Under the pieces are notes generated by a model. It was given only the letters and a program-made list of their open reading frames with translations, searched no databases and was not told the DNA's origin. Shown in pieces: positions 48,759-59,044 of a stretch of DNA of 64,000 bases. Source of the DNA: Triatoma infestans (lineage: Eukaryota; Arthropoda; Insecta; Hemiptera; Reduviidae); contig JAAEAF010001581.1 in assembly GCA_011037195.1 (NCBI GenBank), forward strand, positions 1-64,000, read 5' to 3'. Numbering within the stretch: the stretch's first letter is position 1; each line of letters opens with the position of its first letter. The position numbers and the translations under genes are program-made.

Positions 48759-49970
48759 ATATGAAGGAAAGGATTTTGAGTTTCGGTCATTTTTTAACCA
48801 AAAATAAAAAAAAACTTAAATTTTTGCCAACGTTTCGACAAATATATTGTCTTTTTCAAGGCCTACAACATATAAATACAATAGGTTATTTTTTGAAAGT
48901 CAAAATCAAAAAAACAGAAAGTAATAATAATTAAAATTATGGAACATTTTTTTGGTTTACTTACATAAAAAATAAAAAATATAAAACTAATAAAAAATCT
49001 TTAAAACATATCTAACTTGAAAACTTATGTAAAATTTAGAACTAAAAAGTTGAGAACACCTCAACAACACAGAGAAAAGTGAAAAAATAAACCATAGTGA
49101 AAGGCTGGCAGGTATATTTATAACGGGACTAGAGGTGAAAGGAGTCTATTTGGAAAAACAAGGTCAGGGATTAAGAAATCAGGTTATGATAAATTAAAGA
49201 GAGACCGTTGGTATCTGTCCTATAATTAATAGAATTTTTCTCTTTTTTTATATAAAGCATTTCTAAAAAATTAAGTTCTTTCCTATTACGTTCAGTTGCC
49301 AAAATAATGGTGTTAGAAAAGTCAAAATCGTGTCTTTTTTCAGTATGGTGTTTAGTGAGTGCTGTTATGTTATCAGAGTTAGGTTTGTTTTTTCTACACT
49401 CATAGTCGTGTTAGTATAACCTGTTCTTTAAATATTGTTTCGTTTGTCCAATGTACGTGGCTGTACATTGCCGGCAATTTATTTTGTAAATAATATTTGA
49501 TTGTAATTCAGTCGGCGTACGGTCTTTTAATCTAGTGAAAAGTTTGTGTATTGTATTCGTTGTTTTATGTGCTAGGATAATGTTATATGGTCTGAGGACT
49601 TTGGATATTTTTTCTGATAGGTTTCTTATATAAGCAAAGGAGATATATTTCGGAATACATGTGGAATTAGGATTCAAGGATGAGATTTGGTTATTATCCG
49701 AATTACGGGGCAATAATAGCATTTTTTATTAGTTTTTATATTTTTTATTTTTTATGTAAGTAAACCAAAAAAATGTTCCATAATTTTAATTATTATTACT
49801 TTCTGATTTTTTTTTTGTTTTTGATTTTGACTTTCAAAAAATAACCTATTGTATTTATATGTTGTAGGCCTTGAAAAAGACAATATATTTGTCGAAACGT
49901 TGGCAAAAATTTAAGTTTTTTTTATTTTTGGTTAAAAAAAGACCGAAACTCAAAATCCTTTCCTTCATAC
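48759..49970 (-). mobile_element. Penelope-like element with inverted pseudo-LTRs
   Basis: Two ~245-bp arms (48759-49002 and 49720-49970) are inverted copies of each other, enclosing ~720 bp with a GIY-YIG coding region. Each arm contains GACAAATATATTGTC followed or preceded by CGAAACGTTGGC on the outward strand (CCTTGAAAAAGACAATATAT, TTGTCGAAACGTTGG on the right), the usual end signature of Penelope pseudo-LTRs. The reverse transcriptase is missing; only the endonuclease end remains. Confidence 0.8.
49171..49722 (-). pseudogene. Penelope GIY-YIG endonuclease domain, one in-frame stop
   Basis: One minus-strand frame with a single TAA near 49411. Linker block ISFAYIRNLSEKISKVLRPY, NIILAHKTTNTIHKLF, TRLKDRTPTEL; then YKINCRQCTATYIGQTKQY (C-x2-C and Y-I-G of the GIY-YIG fold), LKNRL, and past the stop HDYECRKNK, ALTKHHTEKRHDFDF, ERNRKELNFLEMLYIK (conserved E), stop at 49171-49173. 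Positions and order are those of Penelope-like endonuclease domains, which nick DNA for integration. The stop and missing RT make it inactive. Confidence 0.85.
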
Positions 49971-50143
49971 AAGTAACGGTCGAGAAGAATCTTCCATACA
50001 TTATATGGTAAATTGTACATTATATTATGTGATATGGAGAGAGCATATGTTGTAGTTTTGGGCATTTGCCAATCAAAATTAAATATTAAGGTCATATAGC
50101 TTTAAAAGCTCGACCGTTAAGTTTGTATAAATAAATAAATATA

Positions 50144-51400
50144 CGATGTGTGTAAATTAAGTAATGAGACTGATTTTTTATCTTTTTTTTATTCAAATAA
50201 AATTACAATTCAACATTGTCCCCTTCAAAGTAACTACCTTGGGAAGCCACACAATGCTGAAGACGATTCTTCCATTCGTTATAGCAGTGCTGGAACTCGG
50301 ATACTGGAATAGACTTCAGTTGGTCGGTTACGGCTGTTTGAATATTCTCCAATGTTCCAAAATGACGTCCCTTGAGGTGATTTTTCAATTTGGGGAACAA
50401 AAAAAAAGTCACATGGACTCAAGTCGGGTGAATAAGGAGGCTGAGGAGCCACAGGAATGTTATTACTGGCCAAATACTCATTAATAGAAATCGCGGTGTG
50501 ACACGGAGCATTGTCGTGATGCAACACCCACTTGTTTTTGATGTTTGGTCTCACACGCATGACTCTTTTTCGAAGTCTCTCAAGAACTTCTCGGTAAAAA
50601 TGTTGGTTTACCATTTGGCATTGAGGCACAAATTCTTTGTGAACGATTCCTTGGCTATCAAAAAAGCAAATCAGCATGCATTTGATTTTTGACTTGCTCA
50701 TTCTTGCTTTTTTTTGGCCTTGGAGTGGTTGAAGTGTGCCACTGCATGCTCTGACGCTTAGTTTCTACTCAAACACCAAAGACTCGTCTCCTGTAATAAC
50801 ACGTTCCAAAAAATTGGGATCGTTATCAATTGCTCCCAAAAAGTCAAGGCTTTTTGCACAAATTTTTCTCATCCCCAATTCATTAGTCAAAATGTGATGA
50901 ACGGTTGTTTGAGTCAAATTCAACTCTTCGCCGATCATTCGGACTATCAAACGACGATCTGAACGCACGAGATCGCGGATTCTGCCAACATTTTCGTCGG
51001 TTCTTGAAGATGTAGGCTTCCGCTGCGAGGCTCGTCTTCAATTGATTCCCTTCCTTCTGCAAACGACTTAAACCACCTAAAAATCTGTGCTCTCGACAAA
51101 ACATTGTCTCCATAGGCCTGGCACAGTTTTTCAAACGTTTCCGTTGCACTGTGCCCAAGTCTGAAGCAAAACCTGATAGCACAACGTTGCTCGTAATTGA
51201 TGTCACTCATTTTTAAAACGCACTGAAAAAAAACCTTGCTCACAAAAAAAGTCACTACGGACAGTGCAACAACTCTAGCATTTTCAAATTTGCACTGGAC
51301 GTGTATCAGATGTTTACTTGCCCTACCACGCATGCGCCGCGTCTCCAGTGTTGCCAGATCGAACACTAGAAAATCAGTCTCATTACTTAATTTACACACA
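50144..51400 (-). mobile_element. Mariner element (lineage 2), nearly full length
   Basis: Inverted termini TGTAAATTAAGTAATGAGAC (50151-50170) and its inverted copy GTCTCATTACTTAATTTACA (51377-51396). Minus-strand transposase in several frames: MSDINYEQRCAIRFCFRLG and RAQIFRWFKSFAEGRESIED (helix-turn-helix), SDRRLIVRMIGEELNLTQTT (second HTH), VITGDESLVFE (first aspartate) with a stop after it, KSKIKCMLICFFDSQGI, NKWVLHHDNAPCHTA (second aspartate), PPYSPDLSPCDFF (third aspartate, DD34D type), and the end SQGSYFEGDNVEL. At least two frameshifts and one stop. It is inserted at the microsatellite edge of a HINE-like element. Confidence 0.9.
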
Positions 51401-51550
51401 CACACACACGCACAATTTGCTAAAAACCATTTTTTTTTTGTACTCAGAGGACCTCGATATATCAGAGGACGACAATATTTCCGGTGAAAACTCGATATCG
51501 AAAATTTGACACGATTACAATACTTCCACTTACTAGGAGTAAGAAAAAGT
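51401..51550 (-). mobile_element. HINE-like element, left-end fragment
   Basis: ACACGCACAATTTGCTAAAA, TACTCAGAGGACCTCG, TTTCCGGTGAAAACTCGATA, TACTTCCACTTACTAGGAGT, AAGAAAAAGT: left end in minus orientation with its palindrome. The CA microsatellite merges with the terminal repeat of the mariner. Confidence 0.75.
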
Positions 51551-52457
51551 GAAAATAGGTTTAAACTTTATATTCCCAAATATTTATTAGGGAATTATTA
51601 GAGATATTGATAATTTTGAATTAACAGAAAGGGGAATTAAATCAAGCGATCTGCTTTTCATGTTATAGTGTTACAATGTAAAATTTAGGACGTGAATGTT
51701 TAAATAGAAAACTTATAGATAAAGATACGAATGAAAGTATATCTAGATAACATATATTTCTTTTTGTTTTGCGAAATTTCCCCAAATAAAAATAAAATTG
51801 CTAAAAATAAATTCACAAAAACATAAGTTGCTGCTTTCCCTCGCACACCCTTAAAATAAATGTACATTTACTTTGTCAATACATACATCAGTGATTTAGA
51901 GAAAAGAAAGAGAAAAAATGAATTTTATGAAAAAGGCCCCCCCCTCCCAAGCGAACACAGACAAAATATATAAATTCTCTTTTTTCTTTTCTTTTTTCAA
52001 TTTTCTCTTATACATAAAACTATTCCCTCTTCTACATACTTTCCTCTTTTACATAATACATAAAACAAAATATCTTTTAACGCAATATTCTTACATTCTA
52101 AATGAAATGTTTCAAATTTATGGTTATTATTATATAAAAAAACACAATAAATTAAATTTATTAATATTTTTAATAAGAAGTAAATTTGTTTGGTAAAAAA
52201 AACAGGTAATAAAATGAATAATAAACGAAAATTAAAAGGTGAGTTCTGTCAAATAAAAATAGATGAAATAAAGTAAAATTTAAAAGAAAATATTATGTGA
52301 ATATTAAGTTACAGAAAATAGTAAGTGGACTGTATAGAAAGATTAAAGAGTGAGCCAATGGGCTCATATAATATGAACAAATGAATATTAAATAAATGCA
52401 AAATGAGTAGCAAAAAATATTTATTAAATTCAACAAGCCAAAAGTAATGGCGCTTAC
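51551..52457. other. No recognised feature
   Basis: AT-rich; a C run at 51938-51947. On the minus strand CTGCGTTTAAG|GTAAGC (around 52457) is a good splice donor after an open stretch (LKDFSRTTLTLKVSAFK), a weak exon candidate. Confidence 0.3.
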
Positions 52458-52606
52458 CTTAAACGCAGACACCTTTAAAGTTAGTGTGGTCCGACTGAAG
52501 TCCTTCAGCCCATATGGGGAATTCAAGGAAATAGGAGACAGGAAAGGGAACAAAAAAAAAACCATATGCCTGTAATTCCAGCGTCGTTGTTCACACAGTA
52601 CGGCTG

Positions 52607-52816
52607 ATGAAGATTTATACGGGCTCCAGGAAAGCTGTAAGGCCGGAGAAGCAACCGGAAGTAGACCAAATGCTTAGACAATCAACCTTAACAGGCCGGG
52701 AGAATCCGGAGACACTCACTCGACAAGAAATCAACTTATCATTACCGAACCCGAGGAAAACCAGAAGTGATAACACCTGGGTTTTCACAAAAAGGGAAAG
52801 CGGAAGTCTAAATTGA
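52607..52816 (+). CDS. Unassigned open frame (69 aa)
   Basis: ATG-initiated, charged and rich in R, K, P, S and T (SRKAVRPEKQPEVDQMLRQ, SLPNPRKTRSDNTWVF). Higher GC than its surroundings. No motif, no clear splice sites, no repeat copy in the window. It may be a real small exon, a retroelement leader or chance. Confidence 0.2.
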   Translation: MKIYTGSRKAVRPEKQPEVDQMLRQSTLTGRENPETLTRQEINLSLPNPRKTRSDNTWVFTKRESGSLN

Positions 52817-52829
52817 GTAGACAAATGCA

Positions 52830-53242
52830 ATTACGTATTACACACATACACCTTTCTTGTCTGAGTGTTAACTTGTGACAAACTGGAAGGGCCAACAAAG
52901 GGACTACCCCCACTCACCAATTAGGACACAGCCTATAGTGTTATCAATTTATATTTAGTTATTAAATTTTTTACGGCGGCAAATTTAAATTTATTTTAAA
53001 TACCGAACAAAATTTTTGTAAATTATTTTTAGCAGCAAATCTTTATCCCGAAAAAATAATTTGATAAGTATCTTCTGCAGTTTTGTAAGCAATTTTACGT
53101 CTGTGGACAAAATTATGAGCGAATGCATAATATTTACGTTAGATAGACGTAAATTATATAAAAATACATTGTTTTTTTCTTACACAAATGTAAACATTTC
53201 ACCTATTTCAGAAATATAATCGGGCACTTCTTAAAATTATTT
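52830..53242. other. No recognised feature
   Basis: AT-rich sequence before the direct repeat and LTR. Confidence 0.4.
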
Positions 53243-53364
53243 ATTCTAAAATTTGACTAATTATTCTCTTGCTTGGAGATGTTTTTGTCCTAAATTCCAA
53301 GTATCTCTCTACCTAACCACAGACTGCTGTAATGGAATCGTTTAATGTGATTCCTGATGTAGTT
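53243..53364 (+). repeat. ~120-bp direct repeat, copy 1
   Basis: TTCTAAAATTTGACTAATTA to AATGTGATTCCTGA; repeated at 54191-54305 with few changes. The last ~35 bases are the start of LTR family B (TGTAATGGAATCG), so the duplicated segment spans the LTR insertion junction. Confidence 0.75.
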
Positions 53365-54009
53365 GATGTCTTGAAGAGGGTGGAAGTTAGTTTAGAGATT
53401 TGGAAGTTAGTGCTCGAATTATTAATACGGATTTTATAAAGATAAACTGTATTTGAACTGTATCTGAAACTTGATTTTAACGTAATAAATGGTAACTAAT
53501 AACAACAAAATACTTAGAAATAAATAGAAGATAAATAACTAATAAATTGGAATGATAGAATAAACGAACTATGATGCACAACTAAAAGATAATAAGTTTT
53601 AAATAAACTGTATATGGACGCGTAAACTGCTGCTCGTATATGAAGACGTGCTCGTATAATCGTATATGATATAATCCTGCCCTCTTCCCATGGGGCGAGT
53701 TTATATATTGGTGTTGGCCACACTCACACCAAGACATCTGACCTAGCGTGCGACCTTGTGCGACCTTCGTAGTTTGGTGACCACCTGATTTAGGTCAGTG
53801 GCCAGCCTTATCGGCGCTTGCTTTTGATGTAAGGGTATTTACCCTTGGTTTGTTTGTTTGGCTGCGGCCTTGTCTTGAAGTCAGTCAGCTGGCTGGTTGT
53901 AAATTATTCTTTCTTTGTTGGATTTGACATTGCTATGACTTTGCCGATGTCAATGAATTTACCATCATTACATCATCCCCGATGTAATGACATGGTAAAG
54001 TAATTGACA
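53328..54009. mobile_element. Solo LTR, family B (682 bp), second copy
   Basis: TGTAATGGAATCG start, end GTAATTGACA, flanked by CTGC (53324-53327 and 54010-54013). Homologous to 7619-8335 through GAAGTTAGTTTAGAGATTT, CACTCACACCAAGACATCTG, CAGTGGCCAGCC, GCGGCCTTGTCTTGAAG. Relative to copy 1 it has extra sequence near its end (CATCATTACATCATCCCCG). Confidence 0.7.
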
Positions 54010-54190
54010 CTGCTTATAATCTTGTAGTGAGTTAAACGCAGATTTAAAGATATTTTATGATTTTTTTTCCAATATATCCGGGAGCCTAATTGTTTTATAT
54101 ATATAATTTGACATCTTCAATTACATGGTAAACTACAGTTCCAAGAATGAAATAAATTACCGTAACTAATCATTCAGAGTATTGTTATTT

Positions 54191-54305
54191 GTTCTAAATT
54201 TGACTAATTATTCTCTTGCTTGGAAATGTTTTTGTCCTAAATTCCAAGTATCTCTCTACCTAACCACAGACTGCTGTAATGGAATCGTTTAATGTGATTC
54301 CTGAT
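54191..54305 (+). repeat. ~120-bp direct repeat, copy 2
   Basis: Second copy of 53243-53364, including the first ~30 bases of the LTR after which the match stops (GATTCCTGA|TTGAATGC). So the target flank, target duplication and LTR start occur again about 950 bp downstream. Confidence 0.75.
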
Positions 54306-54387
54306 TGAATGCATGAATACTGCTGCGTAAATAAAATATTACATATATATTGTAATTCAGGGTATGAAAAATATTAAGGTGTGCACA

Positions 54388-55133
54388 CTTTATAGTTTGT
54401 GTACCAAATTTGATGAAATTCCTCGGAGTTTCGTCGAAAACTAAATAAAATTTGTAGTAAACGCGCACTTTCGGTTTACTAATTTTTTTGAAACTCCGAA
54501 TTATGGCCATCTATTTATTTACAATTAATTTTATTTAGATGGTAGAATTGTATAATCAACTAGAAGAGCACTTTAGAGAAAACACAGCCCCCACTCCTTC
54601 CTCAAAAGCCTCTTTAAATGGCTTCACCAGGAGAATTAGAAGTTGTAGCTCTTTATACATGTAATTCTCATTCCTAGTTTAAAGAAAATCATTGGAGTCG
54701 TTTTAGGAGAAAATAGCAGAAAACTGAAAACCGATTTCTTTTCAAAATCGGAATTTCAACAACCAATTCAATTCTAATTAATGTTATTTAGATGATAGAA
54801 TTGTTTATTAAACTGAAATAGCACGTTAGAAGAAAACCTAACCCCACACCCCCCCCATCAAAGTCCCTTAAATGAATTTTTCCAGATGAAATAAAAGTTG
54901 TAGATCTTTATATATGTAGTTGATATATACCATGTTTAAAGAAAATCGTTAGAACCGATTTGGATATAGTTGCAAAACAGTAAAAAAAAAAAGGAAACAA
55001 CAATTTGTAAAGTGGTACTTCCGATTGAGGAATTTTGACAGGTGACCCACTGTCAGATGCCATGATGATACCTAGACGGAATATCAAGTTTCAACTTTCT
55101 TCAATTTTTCGTTTTTAAGCTATGCTCTTCCCG

Positions 55134-55182
<49 letters not shown>

Positions 55183-55312
55183 TCACCGACCATTTTCTAA
55201 AAATCACTTTTTTAGATTCAGGAGACTGCAAAGCGGATATTTCCGGTGAAAACTCGATATCGAAAATTTCGTACCATTGCAATACTTCCTCTTACTAAGA
55301 GTAAGAGAAAGT
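54388..55312 (-). mobile_element. HINE-like element, nearly full length
   Basis: Minus orientation. Internal units with TTTCGGTTTACTAA (decayed ETS-type site), CTTCCGATTGAGG, CA microsatellite (55141-55178), ACTCGATATCGAAAATTTCG, and the left end TCTTACTAAGAGTAAGAGAA, AGT at 55312. The 3' hairpin end is missing (starts at TTTATAGTTTGTGTACC). Confidence 0.8.
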
Positions 55313-55318
55313 AAAAAA

Positions 55319-55595
55319 TCGGGAGTGAAACACTTACCCGCACTTCTGATTGATGAACATCGTCCAAAACCTTCGTATCTGATATGGCGATAGTTAGAGA
55401 TACCTAAATGGAATATCAAGTTTGAACTTGCAGCGATTTTTTAATTTTAAAGATATTTTGTTTAAACGCAAGCAACGGGCGCGTACACACACACATCTGC
55501 TTAAAAACATTTTTTTTTATTCATATTCAGGGAACCTTAATTTCGAAAAATTGGGCACGATTTAGATATCTACTTTCTAGGGAGTATGAGAAAGT
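55319..55595 (-). mobile_element. HINE-like element, short tandem neighbour
   Basis: Starts six A's after the previous copy with a diverged 3' end (TCGGGAGTGAAACACTTACC), jumps to the first block region (CCTAAATGGAATATCAAGTT), keeps a CA run (55482-55494), CAGGGAACCTTAATTTC, and the left end TCTACTTTCTAGGGAGTATG, AGAAAGT. Internal units are deleted. The head-to-tail arrangement across an A run suggests insertion of one copy at the end of the other. Confidence 0.65.
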
Positions 55596-56556
55596 AAACA
55601 ACAAAAATATGAAGATGCTTGTAACAAATAACGTGTTAAGGTATTTTTTAATGTTCATTCTATTAGAGCTATAGCAAATTCTAATATTTTCTGTGGCTAA
55701 ATTATTTAAAATGTATTTTTATTTATTTATTTTTTCTGTATTTAGGAAAAAATATATATTTTGTTAGAGAAAATTTGTAATTAATAATAAACATCAATAG
55801 GATTGTTCTTGTAGCGAGTTTGTGATAGTCCCTGACGTTTTACAAACTGGTTTCACTGCGCATGCTCCACACCATGCCCAATTTAAAACTGTTGGAAACT
55901 TAACCTGCAAAAACGCTTTGTGATCAGTATTGTATCGTGATGGTTATAAAGTATTCAGGAAAAAATAATGAAAGGTTAGTTATACAGTTATTAGCTCATA
56001 AATCTGTAAATAAATTAGCTCATACATCTGTAAGAAATCAGTTTCATTAAAAATGGTTAGGATATAGCAAATAAATAAATAGACATTGAGAGTACAGCAA
56101 ATAAATGTACGAAATATCTATTCGCATACTTTTAAAGGACTGTTTGGAGATAGCACAGAACAGTAAATTTTCTAAGTGATTATATCCACAAACTCAGGTT
56201 AAGTCAAAAAAATAAATAGAAAGGACTATTGGCCAACACTGTCGGAGAAACAAAATAATAAATAATTAAATGCATTAAAACTGCTTTGCGCATGCGTCGG
56301 ATTGCCAGTTTGAAATCGGTTGGCGCTTTGAACTCTGACTGCTATGATAGTTTGCCAACGGTTTGCTGATAGTTTGAGAAACAGCATGAACACATTACTC
56401 TGAGTTGGATACCGTTTTTTGAGTTTGAAAAATTTGTTGCACGAACAGCATAATCTTTGTGCTCATGCTCCTGAAGATTTGGGACTGCTGCACGAACAAA
56501 CCAAATATGAACATATAGCATTATTACTTCGAAAATGAGGTGAATCAATTCAGAAT
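55596..56556. other. No recognised feature
   Basis: AT-rich with one GC-richer stretch (56285-56345). Frames on the minus strand at 56342-56556 are downstream of the LINE insertion and not part of it. Confidence 0.35.
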
Positions 56557-56570
56557 TACCATATAAGATT

Positions 56571-57724
56571 TTTTTTTTCCCTTTGGTAGTACCCTGTACC
56601 CTTGGTATCCCTGTACCCTTCACACTTATTTCTTTCCTCGCTTCCTCGCAGATCCTGCTATGAGTGTCGTAATTTTTAATAGAATCAATTGCAACTCTAC
56701 TGTCAGTCTCATAACTGCTACTTTCTTGAAGCATCTTGGCAATGGATGCAGTTCTCTTTAAACCACTCGAGTGCCTTAAGGATTGCGAGTTCTTCTGCTT
56801 GATTATTGCTGCAGAATTTGTCTAATCGATATTTATTCGAATAAATTTTATCCTTATTCTTATAGACTACAATGGCACTGCCTACTCCTTCGCCACTCTT
56901 GCTACCATCTGTAAATATCCTGTAGCGCGCTTCTTCAACATCCAGAGACTCATAAGGTAGACTAACTTATTACTGATACATCACTTGGATGAATCCAATC
57001 TCTGCAATCGACCTGTTTATCATATTCTCCTTTTAGTAAATGACATCTTTGCATCCCATGTGTTAAAAAATAGAGGTCACAGATCTGGTTAATTTTTAGG
57101 TTAATGGGTATAATATTTGCTGAGACGCATGCTGCATCGAAAGATATTGTTCGGTGGCCTTTGACTATTCTGAGTGCAAATAATCTTTGTGTTCTACGTA
57201 ACAGTAATCTATTAGATTTAATTCTTAGAGCTTCCTCCCAAACTGGAGCGCAGTATGTGATGGTGGGTAGAAATGCCCCAGTGTATATTACACTCAAGGC
57301 CTCATGCCGCAGTCCCCAATATGTTCTGGCAGATTTTGCCAAAGCATTCACTAATTGTAGACTTCTGTTTGTTACGTATCTAATATGAGCTTTCCAATTC
57401 AATCTACAATCAAACGTGATCCCTAAATATTTCATTTCTGATACAATTTCTAATTTATCCCCGTTCAGAAATATGGCAAGTTCTCTAACACGGTTTTTCT
57501 TATGAATATGAAGGTACCTTAGATTTATTTTGATTAAACTTTATTTTCCTGCTTTCAGCCCATTGATTGATTTCAAATAATGCTTTATTGGCAATAACTT
57601 GCAGATCTAAAAGGTCTTTTGCATGTATTAGAAGCAAATAATCATCAGCAAACGCTACTGTTAGACAGTTCTCTGGTAATTTAATTTTGAGCAGGGAATC
57701 ATAAAAAAATATAAGTATACCGTA
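56571..57724 (-). mobile_element. LINE with RT end and RNase H, TSD and poly(A)
   Basis: Flanked by TACCATATAAGATT (56557-56570 and 57725-57738), with a poly(A) tail (T run from 56571). Minus strand: LTVAFADDYLLLIHAKDL (RT motif C, FADD), SRKIKFNQNKSK, then after a frameshift MKYLGITFDCRLNWKAHI, TITYCAPVWEEAL, QRLFALRIVKGHRTISFDA, and an RNase H: YRIFTDGSKSGEGVGSA (aspartate), NNQAEELAILKALEWF (glutamate), ETDSRVAIDSIKN (aspartate). The frame ends within RNase H. R1/LOA/I-like by FADD plus RNase H. 5'-truncated. Confidence 0.9.
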
Positions 57725-57738
57725 TACCATATAAGATT

Positions 57739-58084
57739 ATGAGAATAATAATAATAATAATAATGACATAGTAAGGAAGATATTAATTAAAAAAAGTAAG
57801 AATATTAAATAAAAGTTTAAGATAAATAATTTCATCTGCTCTCTCTTCTGTCTGAAGGAAAATTTAACAACATAAATAATGCGCCTGATATTTTGGAATA
57901 ATTTGTTTTTCCTAATTATATAAAATAAATTAATTAAAAATAAACAAATTTTCATAATTAAATACAATACTTCATCTTACTAGGAGTAAGAGAAAATAAA
58001 AAAACACCATTTTGTGAAAATATTGAAAAGAAATAAGGAAAATAAAAATTGAAATCAATCTGTTTCATTAAAATAATAATAATA
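57739..58084. other. (AAT)n and HINE-like left-end fragment
   Basis: AAT runs at 57748-57766 and 58074-58090. At 57963-58003 TACAATACTTCATCTTACTA, GGAGTAAGAGAAAATAA is the minus-oriented left end of a HINE-like element and nothing more. The rest is AT-rich. Confidence 0.5.
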
Positions 58085-58091
58085 ATAATAG

Positions 58092-58120
58092 GCGCTAATA
58101 ACCACAGTAGTTGATGCACC

Positions 58121-58150
<30 letters not shown>
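58092..58150 (+). repeat. LINE/SINE hairpin tail with poly(A)
   Basis: GGCGCTAATAACCACAGTAG, TTGATGCACC and about 30 A's. It matches the SINE tail at 14530-14563. Only the 3' end of an element (dead-on-arrival copy), with a long, hence young, poly(A). Confidence 0.65.
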
Positions 58151-58153
<3 letters not shown>

Positions 58154-58229
58154 ACAAAGTTTACTCATTTATAATAAATTTATGTAGCGGTAGCATTGCC
58201 TGTAAAATGTAATTATAAATATCAAATGA

Positions 58230-58500
58230 TGCCTTTTTTAACCGAGTATGAGGTCAACCTTCTAAATAATAGAGGCATGAGGGTTGTCGTTTAAATTAAT
58301 ATTATCTCTAAAATACTGTAACCTAATGCCTGTGTAAATTGGACAGTAAATAAAAGTATGAAATAGATCCTCTTTTTCATTCATATTGCAGAGCGAACCA
58401 TTTTTGGTTCAACGGGTAATAATAATGGGTAATGGATACCCAAATAGAGTTTTTGCCAGTACTTCATCGTTTAAGAGAACGACCAAAATAAATTGAGTTC
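58230..58500 (-). pseudogene. LINE C-terminal knuckle
   Basis: Minus strand TKNGSLCNMNEKEDLFHTFI, YCPIYTGIRLQYFRDNINLN, stop. The MNEKEDLFHTFIYCPIY block equals that of the LINE at 17050-18995 (HEKEDLYNFLISCPVY). Upstream frame EVLAKTLFGYPLPI gives the preceding piece. Truncated. Confidence 0.65.
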
Positions 58501-58534
58501 ATTCCCTATAGAAATGGAATATTATTGACAAAAG

Positions 58535-58735
58535 GCAAGGGTGTTGGTGTAGTGGTTATGAGCATGGACTTGTAAGTGGGAGATCCCCAGTTCGAGTACC
58601 GTGTGTAACTGCTAAATTTTATATTCGTTTAAAAAATGTTAATAAAAAAATAGATGCTTTCACCCCCGTCCACGACACCTAATTTGGTAGTTGGTCATTA
58701 AGCTCGCCTGAAAAAATAGGCATTAATTTACTTTT
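58535..58735 (+). mobile_element. tRNA-derived SINE (195-bp family), copy B
   Basis: GGTGTTGGTGTAGTGGTTAT (A box), CCCCAGTTCGAGTACCGTG (B box), CCCGTCCACGACACCTAATT, CCTGAAAAAATAGGCATTAA. Collinear with 45493-45687, differing by about one base in ten. Confidence 0.85.
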
Positions 58736-58762
58736 ATTGACAAAAGTCTATTGTACAATCAG

Positions 58763-58996
58763 GGTATGCCTAAGAACGTTTCTGGGTATACCTTGCTATA
58801 CAATCCATATCGCCCGAACAATCCAGAAACGATAAATGATAACAAAATGAATAAACACAGTAACCAATTACTAAACGAAGCTGTATTAACTATACTGAAA
58901 AGTGTGAATATTAATAACATTAAAGACTGGGATGGCGAAAAAGTTGAAATTTTAATTATGGCTTGTGTTAAATATTTGAAAGAAAACTTGGGATGA
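58763..58996 (+). CDS. Candidate terminal exon, unknown protein (~77 aa)
   Basis: Starts after an acceptor-like TATTGTACAATCAG (58761-58762) or at ATG 58766, and runs to TGA at 58994-58996: PKNVSGYTLLYNPYRPNNPE, SNQLLNEAVLTILKSVNI, KDWDGEKVEILIMACVKYL, KENLG. AATAAA lies 12 bases after the stop (59008). The second half is predicted amphipathic helix. Composition is protein-like and it is not repeated in the window. Family not recognised. It directly follows a SINE, which could sit in the preceding intron. Confidence 0.4.
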   Translation, partial: GMPKNVSGYTLLYNPYRPNNPETINDNKMNKHSNQLLNEAVLTILKSVNINNIKDWDGEKVEILIMACVKYLKENLG

Positions 58997-59044
58997 CTTT
59001 ATATTTAATAAATATAATCATTTCTTTAATTAATTTATAATTAT

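Noticed and set aside
50164..50692. Plus-strand frames over the mariner
   Set aside because: Antisense shadows of the transposase on the minus strand.
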